64,000 nucleotides of DNA from positions 24,442 to 88,441 of the forward strand of contig NZ_QGTH01000008.1 of assembly GCF_003182075.1 (NCBI RefSeq), given 5' to 3'. This DNA comes from Finegoldia magna. Lineage in GTDB: Bacteria > Bacillota > Clostridia > Tissierellales > Peptoniphilaceae. Shown piece after piece: positions 34,153-43,683 of this stretch. A program made the translations under genes and the position numbers. The notes under the pieces were generated by a model. It had not been told where the DNA came from. It searched no databases and worked only from the letters and a program-made list of their open reading frames with translations. Position 1 is the stretch's first letter. Each line of letters starts with the position of its first letter.

Positions 34153-35315
34153 TGCCTGAAGTTCATGCAAAGTTATCTGCATCTGGATCTAGCAGGTGGC
34201 TTAACTGCCCAGGATCTGTAATGCTTGAGGAAGGCTTCCCAGACACATCCTCATCTTATGCGCAGGAAGGGACTTTGGCACATGCCGTTGGAGAGCTTAA
34301 GTTAAAAAAGTACTTTACTAAAGAGTTTGGGGCGGATAAGTATAAAAAAGAGCTTGAACAGTTAAAGGCGCAAGAGTTATTCACAAAAGAAATGGATAGC
34401 TACACGGATGAGTATTTTTATTACGTGAGAGAGCTTGCGTTATCTTTTGAAGATTTACCATATGTAAGTGTGGAGGAGAGAGTTGATTTCTCAAAATGGG
34501 TTCCAGATGGCTTTGGGACTTGTGACTGCATTCTGATCTTTGGAACGGATATGCATATTATTGACCTTAAATATGGTAAAGGCGTTCCTGTTAGTCCAGT
34601 GAGTAATAGTCAACTTATGCTTTATGCCTTAGGGGCGTATAACTCATATGGAGACATTTATAGTATTGAAACAATCACAATGCATATAGTACAGCCAAGG
34701 GTTGATAATACGGATAGGTATTCTATGGTTTTATCTGATCTCTTAGCATGGGGCGAGGGGGTAAAAGTAATTGCTAAAAAGGCATATAACGGCTGTGAGG
34801 AGTTTTCTCTTGGAGAGCATTGTAGGTTTTGCAAGGCAAAGAGTAGATGCCCTGAAAGGGCAAAGGAAATGTTTAAGTCAGTTGAGAAATTAAAGCCTAT
34901 TATGAATAGTGATATTAAGCTTATCTCAAATGAAGATATTTCAAGGTATTTAAAAGAGTCTATCGGATTAATCGACTGGATTAATGATTTAGAGGAAGAA
35001 GCTCTTGCAAGTATTTTAAAGGGCGAAGAGATACCAGGCTACAAGGCTGTTGAAGGTAGGTCTATAAGGAAATTTAAAGATACTGACAAGGCAATTAGTT
35101 TGCTTGAAGGTGCAGGCTATGATGAGGCTGTACTTTATGAAAGAAAACCTCTTTCTTTATCGAAGCTTGAAAAGTTAGTTGGTAAGAAGGAGTTTGATAA
35201 TGTATTAGGAACTGAAGTTATAAAACCACAGGGCAAGCCAACACTTGTTCCTGAAAGTGATAAAAGAGATCCTTATGTTAAGGATTTAGGTTTTGAAAAT
35301 TTAGAAAATATTTAG
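34152..35315 (+). CDS. DUF2800, Cas4-like PD-(D/E)XK nuclease with Fe-S cysteines
   Basis: 387 residues. Near the N-terminus WLNCPGSV gives one Cys; the C-terminal part gives EHCRFCKAKSRCPERA. This one-plus-three Cys layout is that of Cas4/AddB iron-sulfur nucleases. Nuclease residues fit GTLAHAVGE, PDGFGTCDCILI and IIDLKYGKG (D-x-K). Starts with GTG overlapping the previous stop. Family members sit beside phage DNA polymerase and ssDNA-binding genes and probably act in recombination-linked replication. Confidence 0.82.
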   Translation: MPEVHAKLSASGSSRWLNCPGSVMLEEGFPDTSSSYAQEGTLAHAVGELKLKKYFTKEFGADKYKKELEQLKAQELFTKEMDSYTDEYFYYVRELALSFEDLPYVSVEERVDFSKWVPDGFGTCDCILIFGTDMHIIDLKYGKGVPVSPVSNSQLMLYALGAYNSYGDIYSIETITMHIVQPRVDNTDRYSMVLSDLLAWGEGVKVIAKKAYNGCEEFSLGEHCRFCKAKSRCPERAKEMFKSVEKLKPIMNSDIKLISNEDISRYLKESIGLIDWINDLEEEALASILKGEEIPGYKAVEGRSIRKFKDTDKAISLLEGAGYDEAVLYERKPLSLSKLEKLVGKKEFDNVLGTEVIKPQGKPTLVPESDKRDPYVKDLGFENLENI

Positions 35316-35325
35316 GAGGATTATT

Positions 35326-35922
35326 ATGGCAAGACAATTTACAACAAGTTTAGTGAGATTATCATATGTGAGTGTATTTCAACCAAGAGAGACACCTCAA
35401 GGAACAAAGAAGTATTCAGTGACATGTTTACTTCCAAAGAGTGACAAGGCGGGATATGATGCATTGATGAAGGCAATAGGTGAAGAGTACCAAGCAAATA
35501 AGGATACTGTATTAAAAGGAATCGCAAAACCTAAGATTCCTGTACATGACGGAGACGGAACTACAAGCACTGGGGCTGAGTTTGGACCAGAGTGTAAAGG
35601 GCACTGGGTATTTACTGCAAGCGCCAATGAAACATTCCCGCCCTCAGTTGTAGACCAAAGGGTTCAGCCAATTATGAACCAAACTGATGTTTATAGTGGA
35701 TGTTGGGGACATGTGGCAATTAGTATCTATGCTTACAATAATCAAAGTAAAGGTATTGGTTTTGGTCTTAATGGTATACAAAAGGTTAAGGATGATGAGG
35801 CATTAGGTTTCTCATTTAATGCAAATGATGCATTTAGCACGGTGGAAGGTTCTTCTGATGACCTGCCTTTCGCTAAAACAGGAGAGATAGATCCATTGAC
35901 TGGATTACCAATAGTAGAATAA
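35326..35922 (+). CDS. DUF2815, probable phage ssDNA-binding protein
   Basis: 198 residues: TTSLVRLSYVSVFQPRETPQGTKKYSVTCLLPKSDK at the start and an acidic C-terminus, like gp2.5-type single-strand binding proteins. Family and position between the nuclease and the polymerase support a replication role. AGGAGG precedes the ATG; a strong terminator follows. Confidence 0.8.
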   Translation: MARQFTTSLVRLSYVSVFQPRETPQGTKKYSVTCLLPKSDKAGYDALMKAIGEEYQANKDTVLKGIAKPKIPVHDGDGTTSTGAEFGPECKGHWVFTASANETFPPSVVDQRVQPIMNQTDVYSGCWGHVAISIYAYNNQSKGIGFGLNGIQKVKDDEALGFSFNANDAFSTVEGSSDDLPFAKTGEIDPLTGLPIVE

Positions 35923-35931
35923 TCAAATAAG

Positions 35932-35953
35932 GGGACGGTAACGTCCCTTTTTT
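35932..35953 (+). terminator. terminator between DUF2815 and DNA polymerase genes
   Basis: GGGACG and CGTCCC with a 4-base loop, then six T residues. The polymerase gene starts only 15 bp later, so this is probably a partial attenuator. Confidence 0.85.
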
Positions 35954-35967
35954 AACAGAGGTGTATA

Positions 35968-37947
35968 ATGAAAGATTTATCTATTGATATAGAAACTTAC
36001 AGTGATGTTGATATTTCATCAAGTGGGTTATACAAGTACTCTAAGGATGACAGCTTTGAAGTTTTACTATTTGCTTATTCTATTGATTTTGAAGAGGTTC
36101 AGATTGTGGATCTGGCCAAGGGAGAGGAAATTCCTCTTATTGTGTTGTCGGCACTTGCTGATGACTCAGTAATTAAGCATGCGTATAATGCAAGTTTTGA
36201 ATATAACTGTTTAAAAAATTATGGACTTGATGTTGGGCATAGGATGTCCTGGCAATGTACTATGTTTCATGGCATGTATCTTGGCTATCCAGCAGGACTT
36301 GAAGCAATAGGAGAGGCTTTAAATTTAGATGAGGACCAAAAGAAATTAAGGACTGGTAAGGCTTTAATAAGATATTTTTGTGTGCCATGTAAGCCTACTA
36401 AGGCAAATGGTGGTCGTACAAGAAACCTACCTACTCATGACCTGGAGAAGTGGGAACTATTTAAAGAGTACTGTAAGCAAGACGTAGTTACTGAAATGGA
36501 AATCTACAAAAGACTTGAACCTTTTGAAGTTCCTGAAAGGGAGTATAAGATTTGGGCACTTTCTGATGCCATGAATGAGCGTGGAATTTTGGTTGATTTT
36601 GATTTGGTTGATGGGGCAATTCACATAAACGATAGATTAACTATGGAGCAGGAAGACAGGGCAAGGGAAATATCCGGACTTGCTAATCCTAACTCCGTTG
36701 CTCAAATCCTACCATGGCTACAACAGTTCTATCCTGAAGTTGACAATGTTAGAAAGGCTACTGTAAGTGAACTCCTTGAAAGAAAGGACTTAAACGGGGA
36801 CGTTAAAGAGTTTTTAGAGTTAAGGCAGGAGTTATCGAAGACTTCAGTCAAAAAGTACGACTCAATGAAAAAGTGTGCCTGTGCTGACCACAGAGTTAGA
36901 GGAATACTTCAAGTCTATGGTGCAAATAGAACTGGACGCTGGGCAGGTAGGCTTGTTCAGGTTCAAAACTTACCAAGAAATTATATTAAAAATCTTAAGC
37001 TTGCAAGAGATCTAACTAAAGAAGAAGACAAGGAAATGCTGGAGTTATTGTTTGGAGATGCAACAGACACCATAAGTCAGCTTATAAGAACTGCATTTAT
37101 TCCTGAAGAAGGAAAGAAGTTTATTGTTTCTGACTACTCAGCAATTGAAGCGAGAGTTATCGCTTGGCTTGCAGGAGAGAAGTGGGTTCAAGAAGTTTTT
37201 GCTACTCATGGAAAAATTTATGAAGCTACTGCATCTCAAATGTTTGGAGTTCCTACAGAAAAGATTGTGAAAGGAAATCCTGAATACGCGCTAAGACAGA
37301 GGGGAAAAGTCGCAACATTGGCTTTAGGATATCAAGGCAGTGTTGGTGCGTTGGTTGCCATGGGTGCTGATAGGATGGGACTCTCCATGGAAGAAATGGA
37401 AGATATAAAAGATAGGTGGAGATCCGCAAATAAAAATATTGTTAGTCTATGGTATGAACTTGAAAGAGCTTGCATTGATGCGATTGATACTATGGAAGTT
37501 CAAAGGGTAAAATGTCTCGAGATTAAGTATGTAAAGGACATTATTTATGGCCATAGTTTCTTACAGATAAAACTTCCGTCTGGAAGAGCTCTTTACTATC
37601 CAGAACCTACTCTAAAGGAAAATCAATTTGGCAAGATGGCAGTTCATTTTATGGGGATTGGCACTAATAGGAAGTTTAAATACGAATCAACTTATGGTGG
37701 TAAGCTGACGGAAAATGTTGTTCAGGCTATCGCCAGAGACTGTCTTGCGGAATTGCTTATAAAGCTTGAAGAAAGATATCCAGATGATTATGTGGTTATG
37801 CACATCCATGATGAAGTTGTACTGGAAGCAAGAAAAGAGATTACTGTTGATGAGATTAATGCAGTAATGGCTGAACCAATTGTTTGGGCTCCAGGTCTTA
37901 TTCTTAGAGGTGCTGGCTTTGAGAGTGAATTCTATATGAAGGACTGA
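35968..37947 (+). CDS. phage DNA polymerase I (family A)
   Basis: 659 residues. A DEDD exonuclease at the N-terminus (LSIDIETYSDVD, then HNA-like HAYNASFEYNCL, and YCKQDVVTE). The polymerase domain has motif A SDYSAIEARVIAWLAG, motif B RQRGKVATLALGYQG and motif C MHIHDEVVLEA. Complete and probably active with proofreading; lacks the 5' nuclease domain of cellular Pol I. Works with the downstream primase-helicase. Confidence 0.95.
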   Translation: MKDLSIDIETYSDVDISSSGLYKYSKDDSFEVLLFAYSIDFEEVQIVDLAKGEEIPLIVLSALADDSVIKHAYNASFEYNCLKNYGLDVGHRMSWQCTMFHGMYLGYPAGLEAIGEALNLDEDQKKLRTGKALIRYFCVPCKPTKANGGRTRNLPTHDLEKWELFKEYCKQDVVTEMEIYKRLEPFEVPEREYKIWALSDAMNERGILVDFDLVDGAIHINDRLTMEQEDRAREISGLANPNSVAQILPWLQQFYPEVDNVRKATVSELLERKDLNGDVKEFLELRQELSKTSVKKYDSMKKCACADHRVRGILQVYGANRTGRWAGRLVQVQNLPRNYIKNLKLARDLTKEEDKEMLELLFGDATDTISQLIRTAFIPEEGKKFIVSDYSAIEARVIAWLAGEKWVQEVFATHGKIYEATASQMFGVPTEKIVKGNPEYALRQRGKVATLALGYQGSVGALVAMGADRMGLSMEEMEDIKDRWRSANKNIVSLWYELERACIDAIDTMEVQRVKCLEIKYVKDIIYGHSFLQIKLPSGRALYYPEPTLKENQFGKMAVHFMGIGTNRKFKYESTYGGKLTENVVQAIARDCLAELLIKLEERYPDDYVVMHIHDEVVLEARKEITVDEINAVMAEPIVWAPGLILRGAGFESEFYMKD

Positions 37948-37952
37948 TGTAG

Positions 37953-40397
37953 ATGATTAATGATAGAAAAATTGTAATATCTGTAGGTGCAAGTAGAAAG
38001 TCAATCAACTGGCAAAGACAGGAAATAAATTTTAGTGACTTCGTGGAGAAGTTAAGAAAGCCTATTAGGTCAACTGAAACGCTTGAAGCCTATCTTAAAA
38101 TGACTAAGACCAAACAAGACGAACTCAAAGATGTGGGAGGTTTTGTTGGTGGAGCTCTTAAAGGTGTTAGGCGTAAGAGTGACGCAGTAGATTTTAGGGA
38201 TCTAATTACATTAGACTTCGATAATATAAATTCTGGCCAAACTCCCGAAGTAATTAAAAGAGTTATGACTTTAGGATGTAGTTATGTAATTTATTCTACA
38301 AGAAAACATGCTTCATATAAGCCAAGGCTTAGGATAATTCTGCCTACTGATAGATCCGTAAGCCCTGATGAGTATGAACCTATTGCAAGGTTTATGGCAA
38401 AACTTATTGGAATTGAAATGGCTGACCCTACGACGTTTGAAGCATCAAGGCTTATGTATTGGCCAAGTTGCAGTTCTGATAGTGAGTATGTATTTAAGTA
38501 TGAAGATAAACCACTTCTTTCTGCAGATGGAATACTAAGCAAGTATGCTGATTGGAAAGATATTTCATCATGGCCACAGGTGCCAGGAAGTGAGGTTTCT
38601 CATAGAAGGCTTATTACTAGGCAGCAAGACCCAACTACTAAAAATGGAATTATTGGGGCTTTTTGCAGGACATACGATATATATTCTGCCATGGATGAGT
38701 TTATCCCAAAGGCCTACGACAGTACCGGAGAAGACAACAGGTTCACATATATGGGCGGTAGTACAACGGGTGGTGCAATTGTATACGAGAATGGTAAGTT
38801 CTTATACAGCCATCACGCTACAGATCCATGTGGTGGAGAGCTTGTTAACGCTTGGGATCTTATAAGGCTTCATAAATTTGGAAATCTGGACGACGAGGCA
38901 GCAGAAGGAACGCCTGTTGCAACCTTGCCATCAACACGTGCCATGAAGGACTTGGCAAGGAATGATGTTAATGTTACTGCTCTACTTAACAAGGAAAGGC
39001 AGGAACAGTCAAAGACGTTTTTTGAAGCCATTGGCCAAGGGGACGTGGAAAAAGATACAGACGACTCCTGGAGAGAAATTCTAACCTATGATAACCAGGG
39101 CAAATGTGAAAAGACTATTTCAAATGTATGCTTGATTTTAGAGAATGATCCTAATTTTAAGAATAAAATATTCTTTGATGAATTTGGAAATAGGGGTATG
39201 GTTGACCTACCACTGCCATGGGAAGATGGTAAAGAGCCAAGGCTGTGGGGAGATTTTGACGACGCACAGCTTGCCCTACGACTAGAAAAAGAATATGGAA
39301 TTACTGGTAGGGATAAAATTGAAAATGCTATAAAGGTTGTAGCTTTTAATAATAGGAGAAATGCAGTTAAGGAATACCTGGATAGCCTTAAATGGGATGG
39401 AGAAGAAAGGGTTGAAACCTTATTTACTGATTATCTTGGTGCTGAAGACAACTTGTATAATAGGGAGATTATAAAAAAGGCATTAGTTGCTGCAATCGCA
39501 AGGGCATTATCTCCAAATGGTGTTAAGTTTGATAATATGATTGTTTTCTCCGGGCCTCAAGGGATTGGTAAGAGTACATTCCTATCAAAACTTGGTGGAG
39601 AATGGTTTAATGACTCAATGTACACATTTGAAGGAAAAGAAGCAGCGGAATTACTTCAAGGAACTTTGATAATTGAAGTTGGGGAACTTTCGGCAATGAC
39701 AAAGTCTGAAGATGAAACTATAAAGCAGTTTTTATCTAAGACTCATGATATATACAGGGAAGCTTATGGAAAAAGGGTTCAAAAGTACCCAAGACGCTGT
39801 GTGTTTTTTGGTAGTACAAACTCTGAATCTTTTTTAAAGGATCCTACTGGATCAAGAAGATTTTGGCCAGTTCGTGTTGGAGAAATTCCAAAGAGAAAGG
39901 ATGTATTTAAAGACTTGGACAAGGAAGTAGACCAAATATGGGCAGAGGCGCATTGGTATTACATGCTTGGTGAATCTCTAATGCTTTCAGAAGATGCTGA
40001 AGAATTAGCTAAAAAGATGCAAGAAGATTATCGTGATATAGATCCTAAAGAGGGGGCAATCATGGAGTACTTGGATAGGAAGGTACCAAGTAACTGGTAT
40101 GAGATGAGTGTACAAGACCAAAGGGCCTTCTACAATAATAGTTTTGTAGGGACTGATGAAGAGAACCTAATTGAGCGTGAGAAGGTATGCGTGGCAGAGA
40201 TTTGGCAGGTGTGCTTTGGTGGAGATATGAAGTATTTAAAGAGAAGAGACAGCAATGAAATTGTAGGTATCTTGACGGCATTAAAAGGATGGAAGAGAAA
40301 TAAGTACCCAAAAAGATATGGAGTTTATGGAAATCAAAAAGGTTTTGGAAGAAAGAAAATTTACAATATTGAAGATTTGAGGAGAGAAAAGAGATAA
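37953..40397 (+). CDS. VirE/VapE-type primase-helicase
   Basis: 814 residues. The N-terminal 300 residues resemble an archaeo-eukaryotic-type primase (LITLDFDNINSG, SYKPRLRIILPTD, ASRLMYWPS). The C-terminal part is a virulence-associated E superfamily-3-like helicase with Walker A GPQGIGKSTFLSKL, Walker B-like GTLIIEVGELSAM and FFGSTNSESFLKDPTGSRRFWPV. It should prime and unwind at the phage origin; the repeat cluster right after the gene is a likely substrate. Confidence 0.9.
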   Translation: MINDRKIVISVGASRKSINWQRQEINFSDFVEKLRKPIRSTETLEAYLKMTKTKQDELKDVGGFVGGALKGVRRKSDAVDFRDLITLDFDNINSGQTPEVIKRVMTLGCSYVIYSTRKHASYKPRLRIILPTDRSVSPDEYEPIARFMAKLIGIEMADPTTFEASRLMYWPSCSSDSEYVFKYEDKPLLSADGILSKYADWKDISSWPQVPGSEVSHRRLITRQQDPTTKNGIIGAFCRTYDIYSAMDEFIPKAYDSTGEDNRFTYMGGSTTGGAIVYENGKFLYSHHATDPCGGELVNAWDLIRLHKFGNLDDEAAEGTPVATLPSTRAMKDLARNDVNVTALLNKERQEQSKTFFEAIGQGDVEKDTDDSWREILTYDNQGKCEKTISNVCLILENDPNFKNKIFFDEFGNRGMVDLPLPWEDGKEPRLWGDFDDAQLALRLEKEYGITGRDKIENAIKVVAFNNRRNAVKEYLDSLKWDGEERVETLFTDYLGAEDNLYNREIIKKALVAAIARALSPNGVKFDNMIVFSGPQGIGKSTFLSKLGGEWFNDSMYTFEGKEAAELLQGTLIIEVGELSAMTKSEDETIKQFLSKTHDIYREAYGKRVQKYPRRCVFFGSTNSESFLKDPTGSRRFWPVRVGEIPKRKDVFKDLDKEVDQIWAEAHWYYMLGESLMLSEDAEELAKKMQEDYRDIDPKEGAIMEYLDRKVPSNWYEMSVQDQRAFYNNSFVGTDEENLIEREKVCVAEIWQVCFGGDMKYLKRRDSNEIVGILTALKGWKRNKYPKRYGVYGNQKGFGRKKIYNIEDLRREKR

Positions 40398-40403
40398 AAA
40401 TCG

Positions 40404-40653
40404 TGACTACCAACTTAAAAATTATTGGTAGTCATCCCAAAAATCATGACTACCAATATTTAATACCTTGGTAGTCGCTTGAACCGTTGTAAATACTAAT
40501 GTTAAAGCATGTTGACTACCAACTGATACCCTTTTACCTATGAGTATAAAAATATAGGCTAAATAGAGTAATATAGACTAATAATGTGGGCTATAAAATC
40601 TATATGGTCTATATTTTAGGGTTACCTATATACGTATAGGATATTGGTAGTCA
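40404..40653. repeat. TGACTACCAA repeat cluster, candidate phage replication origin
   Basis: Gene-free stretch of 284 bp. TGACTACCAA occurs forward at 40404, 40447 and 40513, and inverted (TTGGTAGTC) at 40425, 40468 and 40644, so three nested or adjacent palindromes can form. Between 40540 and 40640 are A/T-rich variants of ATAGACTA/ATAGGCTA with further inverted copies. The arrangement of short iterated sites plus an A/T-rich tract directly behind the primase-helicase gene is what a phage origin looks like. The first pair may also serve as a terminator. Confidence 0.7.
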
Positions 40654-40681
40654 TGGCTAAAATATAAAAGGTGTGTGAAAA

Positions 40682-40969
40682 ATGTTAGAAAAAAATTTGG
40701 AAAAATATTTTGTTTCTGAAATAAAAAAACTTGGTGGGCTATGCTATAAATTTGTTAGTCCGGGAAATTCAGGTGTGCCTGATAGGATAGTTGTTCTACC
40801 AGGAGTGATACATTTTGTAGAACTTAAGACTGATAGAGGAGTAGTTTCACCACTTCAAAAAAGACAGATAAAAAAACTAAACGATCTTGGCCAGAGGACT
40901 TGGGTGCTTTATGGATTTGAAGATGTGGAGAAGTTTATAAATATTTTAAAGCTTGAGAGGTGCAAATGA
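40682..40969 (+). CDS. VRR-NUC domain nuclease
   Basis: 95 residues, a minimal VRR-NUC protein: KKLGGLCYKFVSPGNSGVPDRIVVLPG, then VHFVELKTDRGVVSPLQKRQ (E-L-K metal/catalytic motif). Common in Firmicute phages beside an SNF2 helicase; thought to cut branched or flapped DNA. Overlaps the next start by 4 bases. Confidence 0.9.
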   Translation: MLEKNLEKYFVSEIKKLGGLCYKFVSPGNSGVPDRIVVLPGVIHFVELKTDRGVVSPLQKRQIKKLNDLGQRTWVLYGFEDVEKFINILKLERCK

Positions 40970-42342
40970 ATTTAAAATTACACGGATATCAGAGGTTTTG
41001 TGCGGGAAAGATTGTAGAAAGTGATTCTGTAGGATTGTTTTTAGATATGGGACTTGGTAAAACTTTAATATCTTTAACGGCAGTAAAGGATTTGATGTAT
41101 AACCGTTTTGAAGTTAATAAGGTTTTAGTTATAGCACCTAAAAAGGTTTCAGAGGCAACTTGGCAAAATGAAATCGAAAAGTGGGAAGAATTTAAAATTC
41201 TTAGATATTCCACGGTTCTTGGAACCAAAACACAAAGAATAAAGGCGTTAAATACATCTGCGGATATTTATATAATCAATCGTGATAATGTGGTTTGGTT
41301 GGTAGATTATTATAAAAATGATTGGCCGTTTGACCTGGTAATTTGTGATGAGTTTTCAAGTTTTAAAAATCACAGTTCAAAAAGATTTAAAGCACTGGCA
41401 GCAATTAAGCCACGTATAAAAAAAGTGGTGGGCCTCACAGGTACTCCAAGCCCTAATAGCTTGTTAGATTTATGGAGCCAAGTTTACTTACTAGATGGCG
41501 GAGAAAGACTTGGAAAATCTTTTTATAGTTATAGGGGGAATTTCTTTGAAGGCGATTACATGGGGTATAGTTATAAGCCAAGGGATTTTGCAAGGGAAGA
41601 AATACTACAAAGGATTAGTGATATTTGTGTTTCTATGAAAGCAGAGGACTACCTGGAACTTCCTGAATGTGTGGAAAATATAATACCTGTAAAACTGGAT
41701 GCGAAGGCACAAAAAGCTTATACAACTATGGAAAGGGATGCGGTTTTAGAGCTTGAAAATGCTGAAGAAATTGATGCGACAAGTGCAGCGGCATTATCTA
41801 CGAAGCTTTTACAACTTGCAAATGGGGCAGTTTATGATGAAGACAAAAATTATCATGAAATACATGATTGTAAGATAGAGGCTTTTATGGAGACTCTTGA
41901 GCAACTTCAAGGGCAGAATGTTTTAGTCTTTTATAATTTTAAGCATGACCTTGATAGGCTTATAAAGGTCTTAGGTAAAACAAAATTGAGTTTTAGAAAG
42001 CTTGAAGGTCCACAGGATCAGAAGGACTGGAACGACGGAAAGGTTAATGTTCTACTGACGCATCCTGCAAGTTCAGCTTATGGGCTTAACTTGCAACAAG
42101 GAGGCCACCATGTAATTTGGTTTGGGCTTAACTGGAACTATGAATTATACATTCAAGCAAATAAGAGACTGCACCGTCAAGGGCAAAAGAATTCAGTTAT
42201 AGTTCATCACTTGGTTACCATGGGAACTCGTGACGAAGATGTCATGGAAGCTTTAAGGAGAAAAGAAGATTCGCAGAATTATGTGCTTGAGTCACTTAAG
42301 GCGAGAATTAGAAAAATAAAAGGAGAGGCTGATTTGAAATGA
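40966..42342 (+). CDS. SNF2-family DEAD/DEAH helicase
   Basis: 458 residues. Motif I LDMGLGKTLISL, motif II ICDEFSSFKN (D-E-x-S/F), motif III GLTGTPSPNSLLDLWSQ, motif V/VI LLTHPASSAYGLNLQQGG and QANKRLHRQGQ. The ATG at 40966 overlaps the VRR-NUC stop; the GTG 6 bp upstream is part of its ribosome binding site. Acts with the neighbouring nuclease in phage DNA metabolism. Confidence 0.92.
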   Translation: MNLKLHGYQRFCAGKIVESDSVGLFLDMGLGKTLISLTAVKDLMYNRFEVNKVLVIAPKKVSEATWQNEIEKWEEFKILRYSTVLGTKTQRIKALNTSADIYIINRDNVVWLVDYYKNDWPFDLVICDEFSSFKNHSSKRFKALAAIKPRIKKVVGLTGTPSPNSLLDLWSQVYLLDGGERLGKSFYSYRGNFFEGDYMGYSYKPRDFAREEILQRISDICVSMKAEDYLELPECVENIIPVKLDAKAQKAYTTMERDAVLELENAEEIDATSAAALSTKLLQLANGAVYDEDKNYHEIHDCKIEAFMETLEQLQGQNVLVFYNFKHDLDRLIKVLGKTKLSFRKLEGPQDQKDWNDGKVNVLLTHPASSAYGLNLQQGGHHVIWFGLNWNYELYIQANKRLHRQGQKNSVIVHHLVTMGTRDEDVMEALRRKEDSQNYVLESLKARIRKIKGEADLK

Positions 42343-42680
42343 ACAGGGCACAGAGAAGAAAAGCAGGAATTAAGAAAAAGGTACCAACATACACATTCAC
42401 GCAAGAACAACTACATGCTGAGATAAATAAAGGAATAGACAAATTCAGAGAAGAAATAAGAGACGATGTAACGGATAAAGCGTTGAGAGTTATAGCGTAT
42501 GTGCCACTTATTGTGCTACACGATAAGTGGGGATTTGGAAAGAAAAGACTTGAAAAATTCTTGTATGAGTTTGCTGAACAAATAGATTGTCTTGAAAATA
42601 AGTATGTTGGTTTTGATGATATGATTGCAGCGATTAAAGAAGAAACTGGATTAAATGTAGACGACTATATTAAGTTTTGA
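42339..42680 (+). CDS. hypothetical phage protein, 113 aa
   Basis: Starts MNRAQRRKAGIKKKVPTYTFTQEQLHAEI and contains LIVLHDKWGFGKKRLEKFLYEF. This basic N-terminus plus helical body recurs in Firmicute phages just before late genes; function not known to me. Overlaps the helicase stop by 4 bases (ATGA). Confidence 0.7.
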   Translation: MNRAQRRKAGIKKKVPTYTFTQEQLHAEINKGIDKFREEIRDDVTDKALRVIAYVPLIVLHDKWGFGKKRLEKFLYEFAEQIDCLENKYVGFDDMIAAIKEETGLNVDDYIKF

Positions 42681-42691
42681 GGTGATAGGAA

Positions 42692-43099
42692 TTGGATAGA
42701 CAAACTTTAAATCAGTACAATTCTTTAAAAAAAGAGATTAAATATTTAACAGAAAAAATTAAAAGACTTGAGCATAATAGTATAGTAAAGGATTCTGTAA
42801 CTGGATCTAGTTGTAAATATCCATATTCTGAAAGAAGTTTTAGTATTTCAGGAATACCTATAATTCCTAGCAGAGAACTAAAGAGGCTTAGAAGTAGGGA
42901 ATCCGAAGCATATACTTTAAAATGCGAGATTGAGAAGTTTATTGATAATATTGATGATTCACAAGTTAGGATGATATTCGAAATGAGATACTTCGATTGT
43001 AAAAGTTGGGGATATATTAGTATGCAACTTGGGAGTTGTCATGAAAGTTATTCAAGAAAGATTCACGATAAATATTTAAATAAAAAATTGGGCGATTAG
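42692..43099 (+). CDS. probable phage late-gene regulator (sigma-like/ArpU-type)
   Basis: 135 residues: a coiled-coil N-terminus (NSLKKEIKYLTEKIKRLEHN), a VTGSSCKYPYSERSFSI segment typical of this phage family, and a C-terminal sigma-region-4-like helix-turn-helix (MRYFDCKSWGYISMQLGSCHESYSRKIHDK). Position at the end of the early block fits a regulator of late transcription. Starts with TTG behind GAGGTGATAGG. Confidence 0.65.
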   Translation: MDRQTLNQYNSLKKEIKYLTEKIKRLEHNSIVKDSVTGSSCKYPYSERSFSISGIPIIPSRELKRLRSRESEAYTLKCEIEKFIDNIDDSQVRMIFEMRYFDCKSWGYISMQLGSCHESYSRKIHDKYLNKKLGD

Positions 43100-43192
43100 G
43101 GCGATTTTGCCGTGCTACAATAGTATTGGTGAAAGAAGATTCAAATATAACTACAATTGTTAATTTCACCTCCTTTTAAATAAATTACCTTA

Positions 43193-43222
43193 AGGTCGAT
43201 ACTTGATGTATCGACTTTTTTG
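43193..43222 (+). terminator. terminator before the late region
   Basis: GGTCGATAC-TTGAT-GTATCGACT with six T residues following. It separates the early block from the HNH gene; a long-terminator-read-through control of late genes is possible. Confidence 0.8.
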
Positions 43223-43243
43223 GTTAAAGAAAGGACTGATTTT

Positions 43244-43582
43244 ATGAATACCCGCCCCGATAGAAAAGGCCCCCATAGGGCTAACTTTGAAAGAAATAAA
43301 CAAAGAATACTGAAGACTCAGAATACATGTGGCATATGTGGCAAGCCTGTTGATAAGAGTTTGAAAGCACCTAATCCATTAGCCCCATGCATAGACCACA
43401 TAATACCAGTGAGTAAAGGAGGGCATCCTAGCGATATAAGCAACTTGCAACTAGCGCATTGGACTTGCAATAGACAAAAGTCAGATAAATTATTCAAAGA
43501 AAAAACAATAAAAGAGCAACAAGTACTAGGAAATAGGAATTTGCCTCAATCAATGGATTGGACTAAATATAAATCCAGATGA
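43244..43582 (+). CDS. HNH endonuclease of the packaging module
   Basis: 112 residues. Zinc knuckle CGICGKP, HNH core PCIDHIIPVSKGG and SNLQLAHWTCNRQKSDK. In cos-type phages a small HNH protein encoded beside the terminase is needed for cohesive-end cleavage. The ATG at 43244 has AAAGGA in front; the frame opens earlier at a poor start. A G-run/C-run palindrome follows directly. Confidence 0.9.
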   Translation: MNTRPDRKGPHRANFERNKQRILKTQNTCGICGKPVDKSLKAPNPLAPCIDHIIPVSKGGHPSDISNLQLAHWTCNRQKSDKLFKEKTIKEQQVLGNRNLPQSMDWTKYKSR

Positions 43583-43584
43583 TG

Positions 43585-43600
43585 GGGGGATACCTCCCCC
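43585..43600. other. candidate cos site: GC palindrome after the HNH gene
   Basis: GGGGGA-TACC-TCCCCC begins 3 bases after the HNH stop in otherwise A/T-rich DNA, inside a 101-bp gene-free gap. It has no T-run, which argues against a terminator. Location beside the HNH gene suggests the packaging start. Confidence 0.5.
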
Positions 43601-43683
43601 TGTATGGTCTAAGCGGACTTCATCACCGTTACTGTACATATTTTCACACGAGGTATTTTTGAAATTGAAAGGAAGTGATATAA

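Noticed and set aside
42692-43099. Small terminase subunit
   Set aside because: The coiled coil plus sigma-region-4-like helix-turn-helix fits a late regulator better, and it is separated from the packaging genes by a terminator. I could not exclude it fully.
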